Origin: RGIG4576 sp964606575
GTDB taxonomy: Bacteria; Bacteroidota; Bacteroidia; Bacteroidales; Muribaculaceae
Assembly: GCA_964606575.1 (NCBI GenBank)
Contig: CAZSHA010000083.1
Span: 1-7,959 of the forward strand
Direction: 5' to 3'
Length of the DNA stretch: 7,959 nt
In this document: piece after piece, positions 1 to 5,237 of the stretch
Position numbering within the stretch: position 1 is the first letter of the stretch
Layout of the letters: each line of letters opens with the position of its first letter
The notes under the pieces: generated by a model
The model's database searches: none
What the model was told of the DNA's origin: nothing
The model's input: the letters and a program-made list of their open reading frames with translations, nothing else
Made by a program: the position numbers and the translations under genes

Positions 1-118
1 TGCAATACATCCTAACACAACCCGTACTTTGACGTCGTTTGATGATTTCTCACATTGTAACTGCCATAATCTATTTGAAAATTAATGGTTGGGTATTATT
101 AATTAGTTATTTATAATA

Positions 119-164
119 CTAGGACGATGAAACTACATTGAATCTCCTCGTCCTAGCGTTTTTT
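119..164 (+). terminator. Hairpin plus T-run, plus-strand oriented terminator-like element
   Basis: The arms CTAGGACGA (119-127) and TCGTCCTAG (148-156) pair perfectly over 9 bp around a 20-base loop, and six T follow at 159-164. This is the shape of an intrinsic terminator for transcription on the plus strand, that is, running toward the end of rpsB. On the minus strand the stem is followed by TATTATAAATA, not a U-run, so it is a poor terminator for the rpsB message. No plus-strand gene is visible at 1-118, so it would serve a gene or small RNA that starts at or before the window edge. The large loop weakens the call. Confidence 0.5.
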
Positions 165-190
165 ATGCAATGTTTTAGAAATAGCTAGGA
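151..190 (-). repeat. Alternative inverted repeat just after the rpsB stop codon
   Basis: TCCTAGC at 151-157 is an exact reverse complement of GCTAGGA at 184-190, which directly abuts the rpsB stop codon. The 151-156 segment is also the right arm of the 119-156 hairpin, so the two structures are mutually exclusive. On the rpsB message this would be a 7-bp stem with a 26-base loop at the 3' end. It may be a 3'-end processing or protection structure, but no function can be read from the sequence. Confidence 0.4.
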
Positions 191-1021
191 TTATTCTGCT
201 ACTTCCTCTTCTTTAGCTTCCTCAGTGGCTGGAGCTTCTGCCTCAGCTGATTTGCGACGAGCTACACGAGTACGCTTTGCCTTAGGAGCTGCTGGAGCTT
301 CTGCCTCAGCATCCTTAGTGTCGATTTTCTCAACTTTGCGTTCCTCGATACCTTCAGCCATAGCTTCGCACACAGTAGAAAGAATTAGCTCGATTGACTT
401 AGATGCGTCATCGTTAGCTGGGATAGCGAAATCTACTACTGTTGGGTCAGAATTGGTATCAACGATACCGAATACTGGAATACCAAGGCGATTTGCTTCA
501 GCTACAGCGATATGCTCTTTCATCACGTCAACAACGAATAGAGCAGATGGTAGACGGTTCAAGTCAGCGATTGAGCCAAGGTTCTTTTCTAGCTTAGCGC
601 GTTGGCGAGAGATTTGTAACTTTTCACGCTTTGACAAGTTGTCGAAAGTACCGTCTTTAGTCATCTTGTCGATAGAAGCCATCTTCTTTACAGCCTTGCG
701 GATAGTAGGGAAGTTAGTAAGCATACCGCCTGGCCAACGTTCGATAACGTAAGGCATGTTTACTGATAGAGCTTTGTCAGCAATAACTTGTTTAGCTTGC
801 TTCTTTGTAGCTACGAAAAGCACTTTCTTACCAGCTTTAGCTATGTTTTTAAGCGCTGCTGCAGCTTCAGCTAGTTTAGCGCTAGTTTTGTATAGGTCAA
901 TGATGTGGATACCATTGCGCTCCATGAAAATGTAAGGAGCCATTGCAGGATTCCATTTACGTTTTAGGTGTCCGAAGTGACATCCTGCTTCTAATAATTG
1001 TTCAAATGTTGGAGTTGCCAT
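191..1021 (-). CDS. rpsB: 30S ribosomal protein S2
   Basis: Ribosomal protein S2 is a structural component of the small subunit and needs S1 or an equivalent for stable binding in many bacteria. The N-terminus MATPTFEQLLEAGCHFGH followed by KWNPAMAPYIF is the typical S2 start. The block with PSALFVVDV, EANRLGIPVFGIVDTNSDP and the following helix is the second family signature. I place the start at 1021 (276 aa). An in-frame ATG at 1051 would add ten Lys/Asn-rich residues, which do not match the family and come from the A-rich leader. From about residue 225 there is a low-complexity Ala/Glu/Lys/Arg tail, with AEAEAPA occurring twice; the rest is the usual S2 core. It is the last visible gene of the rplM-rpsI-rpsB operon, 122 bp after rpsI. 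The usual partner tsf is not inside the window. Confidence 0.98.
   Translation of the reverse strand: MATPTFEQLLEAGCHFGHLKRKWNPAMAPYIFMERNGIHIIDLYKTSAKLAEAAAALKNIAKAGKKVLFVATKKQAKQVIADKALSVNMPYVIERWPGGMLTNFPTIRKAVKKMASIDKMTKDGTFDNLSKREKLQISRQRAKLEKNLGSIADLNRLPSALFVVDVMKEHIAVAEANRLGIPVFGIVDTNSDPTVVDFAIPANDDASKSIELILSTVCEAMAEGIEERKVEKIDTKDAEAEAPAAPKAKRTRVARRKSAEAEAPATEEAKEEEVAE
228..310 (-). repeat. 20-bp direct repeat inside the rpsB tail
   Basis: The 20-mer GCTGGAGCTTCTGCCTCAGC occurs exactly at 228-247 and again at 291-310, 63 bp apart, which keeps the reading frame. It encodes the repeated AEAEAPA segment of the S2 C-terminal tail. Perfect identity at the DNA level suggests recent duplication or slippage in a weakly constrained tail. 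Confidence 0.8.
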
Positions 1022-1062
1022 TTTGTTTTTTCTTTTTTTGTTTACATTCAACTTAATTCAAT

Positions 1063-1092
1063 CATGCCGTAGCCCTTATGGGGATCGGCACG
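1063..1092 (-). promoter_or_regulatory. Hairpin in the rpsI-rpsB gap, possible rpsB leader element
   Basis: In the 122-bp gap between rpsI and rpsB, TGCCG (1065-1069) pairs with CGGCA (1086-1090), and an inner CCC (1073-1075) can pair with GGG (1081-1083). On the message the structure lies about 44 bases upstream of the rpsB start and is not followed by a U-run, so it is not a terminator. S2 autoregulates its own message through a leader structure in gamma-proteobacteria. A similar role here is only an inference from position. It could also be an RNA processing site between cistrons. Confidence 0.4.
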
Positions 1093-1143
1093 ATTTGGAT
1101 ACTAAACACTAATATTCTGTTTTCAGCAAAATAATAAAAATGA

Positions 1144-1530
1144 TTAACGTTTGCTGAATTGGAATCTCTTACGAGCTTTAGGTTGACCTGGTTTCTTACG
1201 TTCAACAGCACGTGGATCACGTGTAACGAATCCTGCTGCACGAAGAGCTGCCTTGTCATCAGCGTTGATTTTTACTAGTGCGCGAGCTATACCTAGACGA
1301 AGAGCTTCAGCTTGTCCTTTATAACCGCCACCGCATAGATTTACTTTGATATCATATTTACCAACTACATCAAGAAGAGCTAGAGGTTGCTTAACGATGA
1401 ATTGAAGAATTGAAGATGGGAAATATGTCTCAAGTGAGCGCTTGTTAATAGTTATCTCGCCTTTACCTTCTGTTACGAATACGCGAGCTATAGCCGCTTT
1501 ACGGCGTCCTACTGCATTAATTTGTTCCAT
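1144..1530 (-). CDS. rpsI: 30S ribosomal protein S9
   Basis: S9 is a small-subunit head protein whose C-terminal basic tail reaches the P-site tRNA. The 128-aa product begins MEQINAVGRRKAAIARVF, contains the family signature CGGGYKGQAEALRLGIARAL (residues about 66-85), and ends in the basic tail KARKRFQFSKR with the conserved terminal Lys-Arg. Length is normal for the family. It starts only 9 bp after the rplM stop, so the two are certainly co-transcribed. No Shine-Dalgarno sequence is visible before the ATG, as is usual in Bacteroidota. Confidence 0.98.
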   Translation of the reverse strand: MEQINAVGRRKAAIARVFVTEGKGEITINKRSLETYFPSSILQFIVKQPLALLDVVGKYDIKVNLCGGGYKGQAEALRLGIARALVKINADDKAALRAAGFVTRDPRAVERKKPGQPKARKRFQFSKR

Positions 1531-1539
1531 ACTTCAATC

Positions 1540-2019
1540 TTATTTAAGTTTGTTGATATCGATTACTTTTGGGTTTTGAGCTTCGTGTGGGTGTTCTGAA
1601 CCATTATACACGTGTACATTCTTGATTAGTTGTGCTCCTAGACGATTTTTAGGAAGCATTCCCTTAAGAACTTTGATGAACAATGGATTGATACCTGCTT
1701 TTAGCTTGTACTTTTCTGCTTTCATCTTCAAGATAGCAGGAGTAGCTTCGCGTTGTCCACCGGGATAACCTGTATATGAATAGTATATACGGTTGTTCCA
1801 TTTGTTTCCTGTTAGAACTACTTTGTCTGCGTTGATGATGATTACATTGTCTCCGCAATCTACATGAGGAGTATAACATGGTTTATATTTACCACGTACG
1901 ATTTTAGCAACCTTTGCACAAAGGCGACCCAAAACTTGGTCGGTAGCATCAACTACTACCCATTCTTTTTGTGCGTTTTCAGCCTTAACTGAAATTGTCT
2001 TGTAACTTAAAGTATCCAC
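1540..2019 (-). CDS. rplM: 50S ribosomal protein L13
   Basis: L13 is an early-assembling protein of the large subunit. The 159-aa product carries the N-terminal fold (WVVVDATDQVLGRLCAKVAKIVRGK, residues 20-44), HVDCGDNVIIINADKVVLTGNK (52-73), the SYTGYPGGQ segment (81-89), and the family signature VLKGMLPKNRLGAQLIKNV (117-135) followed by VYNGSEHPHEAQ. It is somewhat longer than the approximately 142-aa E. coli protein. The extra length comes from a short N-terminal extension (MDTLSYKTISVKAENAQ) and a few C-terminal residues. It is the first gene of the operon, with its own promoter and a leader of about 107 bases. Confidence 0.98.
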   Translation of the reverse strand: MDTLSYKTISVKAENAQKEWVVVDATDQVLGRLCAKVAKIVRGKYKPCYTPHVDCGDNVIIINADKVVLTGNKWNNRIYYSYTGYPGGQREATPAILKMKAEKYKLKAGINPLFIKVLKGMLPKNRLGAQLIKNVHVYNGSEHPHEAQNPKVIDINKLK

Positions 2020-2076
2020 TTTTTAAATTCCTGATTAATAGTTAATTAAATTACCTCGTAACACAAAATCAAACTC

Positions 2077-2097
2077 GGCCAAAAGTTCCCTTGTGCC
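2077..2097 (-). promoter_or_regulatory. Hairpin in the rplM leader, candidate L13 autoregulatory leader
   Basis: Read on the message, GGC, a bulged A and CAAGG pair with UUUUG and GCC around the loop GAAC, giving 8 pairs, two of them G-U wobbles. It sits in the approximately 107-base 5' UTR between the rplM promoter and start codon. Ribosomal protein operons commonly carry leader RNAs bound by one of their products, and L13-type leaders, including a proposed Bacteroidia class, have been described. I cannot confirm from memory that this matches that consensus, so the assignment is by position and structure only. Confidence 0.45.
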
Positions 2098-2132
2098 CGT
2101 AAGTGCTTAATAATTTGGAAATAATCGGTCTG

Positions 2133-2162
2133 CAAAAGTACAAAAAATATTTTAATTGACAA
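2133..2162 (-). promoter_or_regulatory. Bacteroidota-type promoter of rplM-rpsI-rpsB
   Basis: On the minus strand there is a TTG (-33 box, 2162-2160), 19 bases, then TACTTTTG (-7 box, 2140-2133). This matches the TTTG/TTG - N19-21 - TAnnTTTG consensus of the Bacteroides primary sigma factor. The start of transcription should be near 2125-2128, giving a leader of roughly 107 bases before rplM. It lies just downstream of the ackA terminator, so the ribosomal operon is insulated from pta-ackA. Confidence 0.75.
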
Positions 2163-2187
2163 TGATTTATGTGTATTTTCTCATAAA

Positions 2188-2231
2188 TTAAAAGCAAGAC
2201 GTGACTTCACAAAGTCACGTCTTGCTTTTAA
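2188..2231 (-). terminator. 20-bp perfect-stem terminator after ackA
   Basis: The arm TTAAAAGCAAGACGTGACTT (2188-2207) is perfectly self-complementary to 2212-2231 around a 4-base loop (CACA, 2208-2211). The hairpin begins 25 bases after the ackA stop codon. On the minus strand the GC-containing part of the stem is followed by TTTTAATTT, giving the U-tract. Because the stem is flanked by A-run and T-run on either side, it could stop transcription in both directions. It isolates the pta-ackA operon from the rplM promoter. Confidence 0.9.
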
Positions 2232-2255
2232 TATGTAATGAAAATGGTAACGGAT

Positions 2256-3467
2256 TTATTCCACTTCACGACCTTCCACTATAGCTTCGGTGTCACGTGC
2301 GATAAGGTATTCCTCGTCAGTAGGAATCACCACCACTTTAACTTTCGATGCTGGACTACTTATTACGGCTTCCTTGCCTCTGATTGTGGCATTTAGTTCG
2401 TTGTCAAGCTCAACTCCCATGAAGGCAAGCGGACGGCACACGTGTTCACGAACGCCCACTTGGTTTTCGCCAACACCGCCAGTGAATACGATGATGTCAA
2501 CGCCTCCCATTTCGGCGGCGTATGCCCCAACATATTTAAGAATACGTTGCTCATACATGTCAAGTCCTAGTTTCGCGCGTTCGTTGCCAGCGTTCACAGC
2601 CGCTTCTATCTCTCTCATGTCCGACGATATACCCGAAACTCCCGCTATTCCGCTTTGCTTGTTGATGATAGCTTGAAGGTCTTTTGCCGACAGATTGTGC
2701 TTCTCCATGATGAACGTCAACGCTCCTGGATCAACGTCGCCCACACGAGTACCCATCATTAGCCCCTCGGTAGGAGTTAGACCCATTGATGTGTCTACGC
2801 TTTTGCCGTGGTCGATAGCTGTGATGCTGCCACCGTTGCCCACGTGGCATGTGATAATCTTTTGGTCTTCATATTTTACGCCAAGGAATTCGCAAACACG
2901 CTTTGACACGTAGCGGTGGCTAGTTCCGTGGAAACCGTAACGACGCACGCCGTCTTCCTCGTAGAATTTGTAAGGAAGGGCATACATGTATGATTTAGCT
3001 GGCATCGTTTGGTGGAAAGCTGTGTCGAACACGCCCACTTGAGGCACGTTAGGCAAGATGCTTGATATAGCATCGATGCCCGCAATATTCACAGGATTGT
3101 GTAGCGGAGCAATGTCGTAACATTCTTTCACTTTAGCTATCACTTCATCGGTGATAAGCACGCTCTTGTTGAATTTCTCTCCGCCGTGAACCACACGATG
3201 ACCCACTGCGTCTATTTCGTCGAAGCTCTTTATGCATCCATATTCTTCGCCAGTTATGGTGTCAAGTATGGCTTTGATTGCTCCGTTGTGGTCGGTGATG
3301 TCAAGTTCTACTATTTTCTTGTTTCCGTCGGCTAGCTTGAATTTTATGAATGCGTCAGGCAAGCCTATTTTCTCAACTCCTCCCTCGGCTAGCACTTTGT
3401 TAGCCTTTATCTCGATAAGTTTATATTTTACTGAACTGCTTCCGCAGTTTAGGACAAGTATATTCAT
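2256..3467 (-). CDS. ackA: Acetate kinase
   Basis: The enzyme converts acetyl phosphate + ADP to acetate + ATP in the cytosol, the ATP-yielding last step of acetate fermentation. The 403-aa product is full length for the ASKHA-fold family. The first signature is VLNCGSSSVKYKL (residues 5-17) with Asn7 and Lys14; the second is HRVVHGG (90-96) with Arg91. Other active-site positions known from Methanosarcina AckA are also present at the matching numbers: His123 (PLHNP), Asp148 (VFDTAFHQ), His180 (GFHGTSH) and Arg241 (GTRVGDVDPG). The nucleotide-binding motifs CHVGNGGS (207-214) and FTGGVGEN (328-335) and the C-terminal PTDEE complete the set. It follows pta by 27 bp on the same strand, so the two form one operon ending at the 2188-2231 terminator. 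Confidence 0.98.
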   Translation of the reverse strand: MNILVLNCGSSSVKYKLIEIKANKVLAEGGVEKIGLPDAFIKFKLADGNKKIVELDITDHNGAIKAILDTITGEEYGCIKSFDEIDAVGHRVVHGGEKFNKSVLITDEVIAKVKECYDIAPLHNPVNIAGIDAISSILPNVPQVGVFDTAFHQTMPAKSYMYALPYKFYEEDGVRRYGFHGTSHRYVSKRVCEFLGVKYEDQKIITCHVGNGGSITAIDHGKSVDTSMGLTPTEGLMMGTRVGDVDPGALTFIMEKHNLSAKDLQAIINKQSGIAGVSGISSDMREIEAAVNAGNERAKLGLDMYEQRILKYVGAYAAEMGGVDIIVFTGGVGENQVGVREHVCRPLAFMGVELDNELNATIRGKEAVISSPASKVKVVVIPTDEEYLIARDTEAIVEGREVE

Positions 3468-3494
3468 GTTTTTGTTGCTATATATAATAAGGTG

Positions 3495-4520
3495 TTAGTT
3501 GTTTTCGGTTTCCTTTTGTGCGATAGCTTGGTTGCAGGTGATGATAAGGGTCTTGTATATATCCTCTGGGCTGCAACCTCGTGAAAGGTCGTTCACTGGT
3601 TTTGCCAAACCTTGTAGGATAGGGCCTACGGCTTGAGCGTTGCCTATGCGTTGCACCAGCTTGTAGGCGATGTTGCCCACTTCTAGGTTAGGGAACACAA
3701 GCACATTGGCTTTTCCTGCCACTGGGCTGCCCGGAGCTTTGCTGAATCCCACCGATGGCACGATCGCCGCATCGGCTTGCAACTCACCGTCTATTATGAT
3801 GCTTGGATTCATCTCTTTAGCTATTCTGGTAGCTTCCACCACTTTGTCCACCACTTCGTGCGATGCGCTACCCTTAGTTGAGAAGCTTAGCATTGCCACC
3901 ACTGGGTCTAGCTTTGCAACTGCCTTTGCCGTTTGTGCTGTAGAAACAGCTATTTGAGCTAGCTCGTTGGCGTTAGGTGACGGAATCACTGCGCAGTCGC
4001 CAAATACTAGTATACCGCCAGTTCCGTAAGGCGAACCAGCAGGAAGCAACATGACGAAAGCTCCCGAAACCACGTTTATGCCGGGAGCGGTCTTGATCAC
4101 TTGGAATGCGGCACGCAGCACGTTGCCAGTAGTGTTTTGAGCTCCAGCTACTTGTCCGTCAGCCTCACCGGCCTTGATGAGCAGGCAGCCTAGATATAGA
4201 GGATCTTTTGCGGTCTTGCGGGCTTTCTCCATGTCGATACCCTTGCTCTTACGTAACTCATAGAACATTTCGGCATATTTCTCGATGCCGGCATCGTCGG
4301 TGTTATCCACGATGCGAGCTTTGTCGATGTGCGTCAAGTTGAGTTCTGCGGCTTTAGCCGTTATCTCTTCAGGCTTGCCTATAAGGATTATGTCGGCAAT
4401 ATTGTCGGCTAAGACTTGATTGGCAGCTTGAAGCGTACGAATCTCAGTACTTTCTGGTAGGACTATGCGTTGCTTGTTGGCGATAGCCCTCTCTTTAAGT
4501 TCTTTAAAAAGGTCAATCAT
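3495..4520 (-). CDS. pta: Phosphate acetyltransferase, short class I form
   Basis: Pta converts acetyl-CoA + phosphate to acetyl phosphate + CoA, feeding AckA. The 341-aa product is the compact single-domain type of about 330-340 residues and lacks the N-terminal DRTGG and BioD-like regions of the approximately 700-aa enterobacterial enzyme. Visible family blocks are RIVLPEST (18-25), DPLYLGCLLIKAGEADGQVAGA (106-127), the TGNVLRAAFQ helix (131-140), MLSFSTKGSA (210-219), DGELQADAA (244-252), FPNLEVGNIAYKL (276-288), and the catalytic DLSRGCS loop (311-317), where Ser313 and Arg314 correspond to the essential Ser/Arg pair of the Methanosarcina enzyme. It is the first gene of pta-ackA. A TAAATTTG box just upstream (4550-4543) is its likely promoter. 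Confidence 0.97.
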   Translation of the reverse strand: MIDLFKELKERAIANKQRIVLPESTEIRTLQAANQVLADNIADIILIGKPEEITAKAAELNLTHIDKARIVDNTDDAGIEKYAEMFYELRKSKGIDMEKARKTAKDPLYLGCLLIKAGEADGQVAGAQNTTGNVLRAAFQVIKTAPGINVVSGAFVMLLPAGSPYGTGGILVFGDCAVIPSPNANELAQIAVSTAQTAKAVAKLDPVVAMLSFSTKGSASHEVVDKVVEATRIAKEMNPSIIIDGELQADAAIVPSVGFSKAPGSPVAGKANVLVFPNLEVGNIAYKLVQRIGNAQAVGPILQGLAKPVNDLSRGCSPEDIYKTLIITCNQAIAQKETENN

Positions 4521-4542
4521 AATACTAAAAGTAAATTTACTA

Positions 4543-4550
4543 CAAATTTA
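4543..4550 (-). promoter_or_regulatory. Putative -7 box for pta-ackA
   Basis: On the minus strand TAAATTTG fits the TAnnTTTG consensus, about 23 bases before the pta start, which would give a very short leader. No TTG box is present at the expected 19-21 base distance, so the -33 element is weak or absent. The surrounding sequence is very AT-rich, which raises the chance of an accidental match. Confidence 0.4.
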
Positions 4551-4570
4551 CAATAAATTCCTATGAAAGT

Positions 4571-4624
4571 ATATAAATAATGTGATTTTTTGGGCTAAAA
4601 TATTGTATAAATATAAATAATGTG
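4571..4624. repeat. Pair of 14-bp direct repeats in the divergent pta / START-like intergenic region
   Basis: ATATAAATAATGTG occurs exactly at 4571-4584 and 4611-4624, a centre-to-centre distance of exactly 40 bp, close to four helical turns. The pair sits between two divergent genes, where regulators often bind. It could be a paired operator or just AT-rich repetition. No palindrome typical of a dimeric binding site is evident within the unit. Confidence 0.6.
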
Positions 4625-4670
4625 TTTATTTCGCAATTGTGAATAATCTATATCATTAAGAAACGCTGTT

Positions 4671-5051
4671 ATGTCAAAATTGAAATATACGATAGAATTT
4701 GAGATGAAGGGAACGCCCACATCGCTTTTGTGGGTCTATTTGACAACGCCTAGCGGGCTGAAACAATGGTTCGCCGACGAAGTTAAACAGGATGGCAAGA
4801 TGTTTGTCTTTTATTGGGACGGTTATCCCAGCGAGGCGGTCTTGTTGTCGTCGAGAGTGGGCGAGAAGGCGAAGTATCGCTGGCTAGAGGAGGACGACAA
4901 GTCTTATTTTGAATTTAAGATTACGGTTTCTGAACTCACTGGCAACACGCAATTGGTGGTGACCGATTTTGCCGAGCCTAGTGAGGAGGAGGGAGCGAAG
5001 GCGTTGTGGACCAAGCAGGTGAAGACTTTGAAGCGTCTGCTGGGGTGCTGA
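4671..5051 (+). CDS. START/SRPBCC-like domain protein (AHSA1-type fold)
   Basis: This small cytosolic protein of 126 aa most likely folds as a helix-grip domain of the START/SRPBCC superfamily, which binds hydrophobic ligands or partner proteins. The N-terminal strand (KYTIEFEMKG), the helix containing LLWVYLTTPSGLKQWFADEV (residues 19-38, with the characteristic hydrophobic-TTPSGL-xxWFAD pattern), a run of beta strands (MFVFYWDG, EAVLLSSRV, KAKYRWLEE, YFEFKITVSE, TQLVVTDFAE) and the long C-terminal helix (about 107-124) follow the fold in order. There is no signal peptide or membrane segment. It lies upstream of and co-oriented with the LptF/G permease. I recall this pairing from other Bacteroidales but cannot verify it here. 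The ligand and role are unknown. Confidence 0.85.
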   Translation: MSKLKYTIEFEMKGTPTSLLWVYLTTPSGLKQWFADEVKQDGKMFVFYWDGYPSEAVLLSSRVGEKAKYRWLEEDDKSYFEFKITVSELTGNTQLVVTDFAEPSEEEGAKALWTKQVKTLKRLLGC

Positions 5052-5087
5052 TTGGAAACTCTATTTTTTTATGACGATTAAATTTCT

Positions 5088-5095
5088 TAATTTTG
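5088..5095 (+). promoter_or_regulatory. Putative -7 box for the LptF/G-family gene
   Basis: TAATTTTG fits the TAnnTTTG consensus and continues into TGCC, exactly as the -7 box at 7394-7401 does (both read TTTGTGCC). The -33 region is a T-run without a clear TTG. Transcription would start near 5100, leaving a leader of about 135 bases before the ATG at 5238. Confidence 0.5.
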
Positions 5096-5105
5096 TGCCT
5101 TTGAA

Positions 5106-5221
5106 ATTCTAAGGTACTCCTATAAATGTTTTGTTCAGTTTTTGGGAAATTCCTAGAATGACGAGCCTCATAGAGGTGTATTTGTAAATATTTAAAAATT
5201 GGGGAGTCTGATTAATTTCCC
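5106..5221 (+). promoter_or_regulatory. Structured leader upstream of the LptF/G-family gene
   Basis: Within the predicted 5' UTR, ATTCTAAGG (5106-5114) can pair with CCTAGAAT (5152-5159), with one bulged A. CCTC-ATA-GAGG forms a small hairpin at 5166-5176. GGGAAATT (5144-5151) is an exact reverse complement of AATTTCCC (5214-5221), which lies 16 bases before the start codon. The first and third pairings are nested against each other and partly compete. This may be leader regulation or chance in AT-rich DNA. I do not recognise a known riboswitch. Confidence 0.35.
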
Positions 5222-5237
5222 TTAAAAGTTTGATTAG

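Noticed and set aside
25..31. TACTTTG as a plus-strand -7 box for a small RNA ending at 119-164
   Set aside because: It is one base short of TAnnTTTG and the upstream box would lie at the very window edge where none is seen, so it is too weak to call.
225..752. Plus-strand 175-codon frame antisense to rpsB
   Set aside because: It is a shadow of the strongly conserved rpsB gene. The product is low-complexity Ala/Ser with no family resemblance.
1022..1051. Ten-residue N-terminal extension of S2 (start at 1051)
   Set aside because: The added residues MNVNKKRKNK come from an A-rich leader. The family N-terminus MATPTFEQLLEAG begins at 1021.
4603..4634. Promoter for the START-like gene (TTG at 4603-4605, TATTTCGC at 4627-4634)
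   Set aside because: The spacing of 21 is acceptable, but the -7 box lacks TTTG, so the match is not better than chance in AT-rich DNA.
5052..5075. Terminator after the START-like gene
   Set aside because: A run of seven T is present at 5064-5070, but no stable hairpin precedes it.
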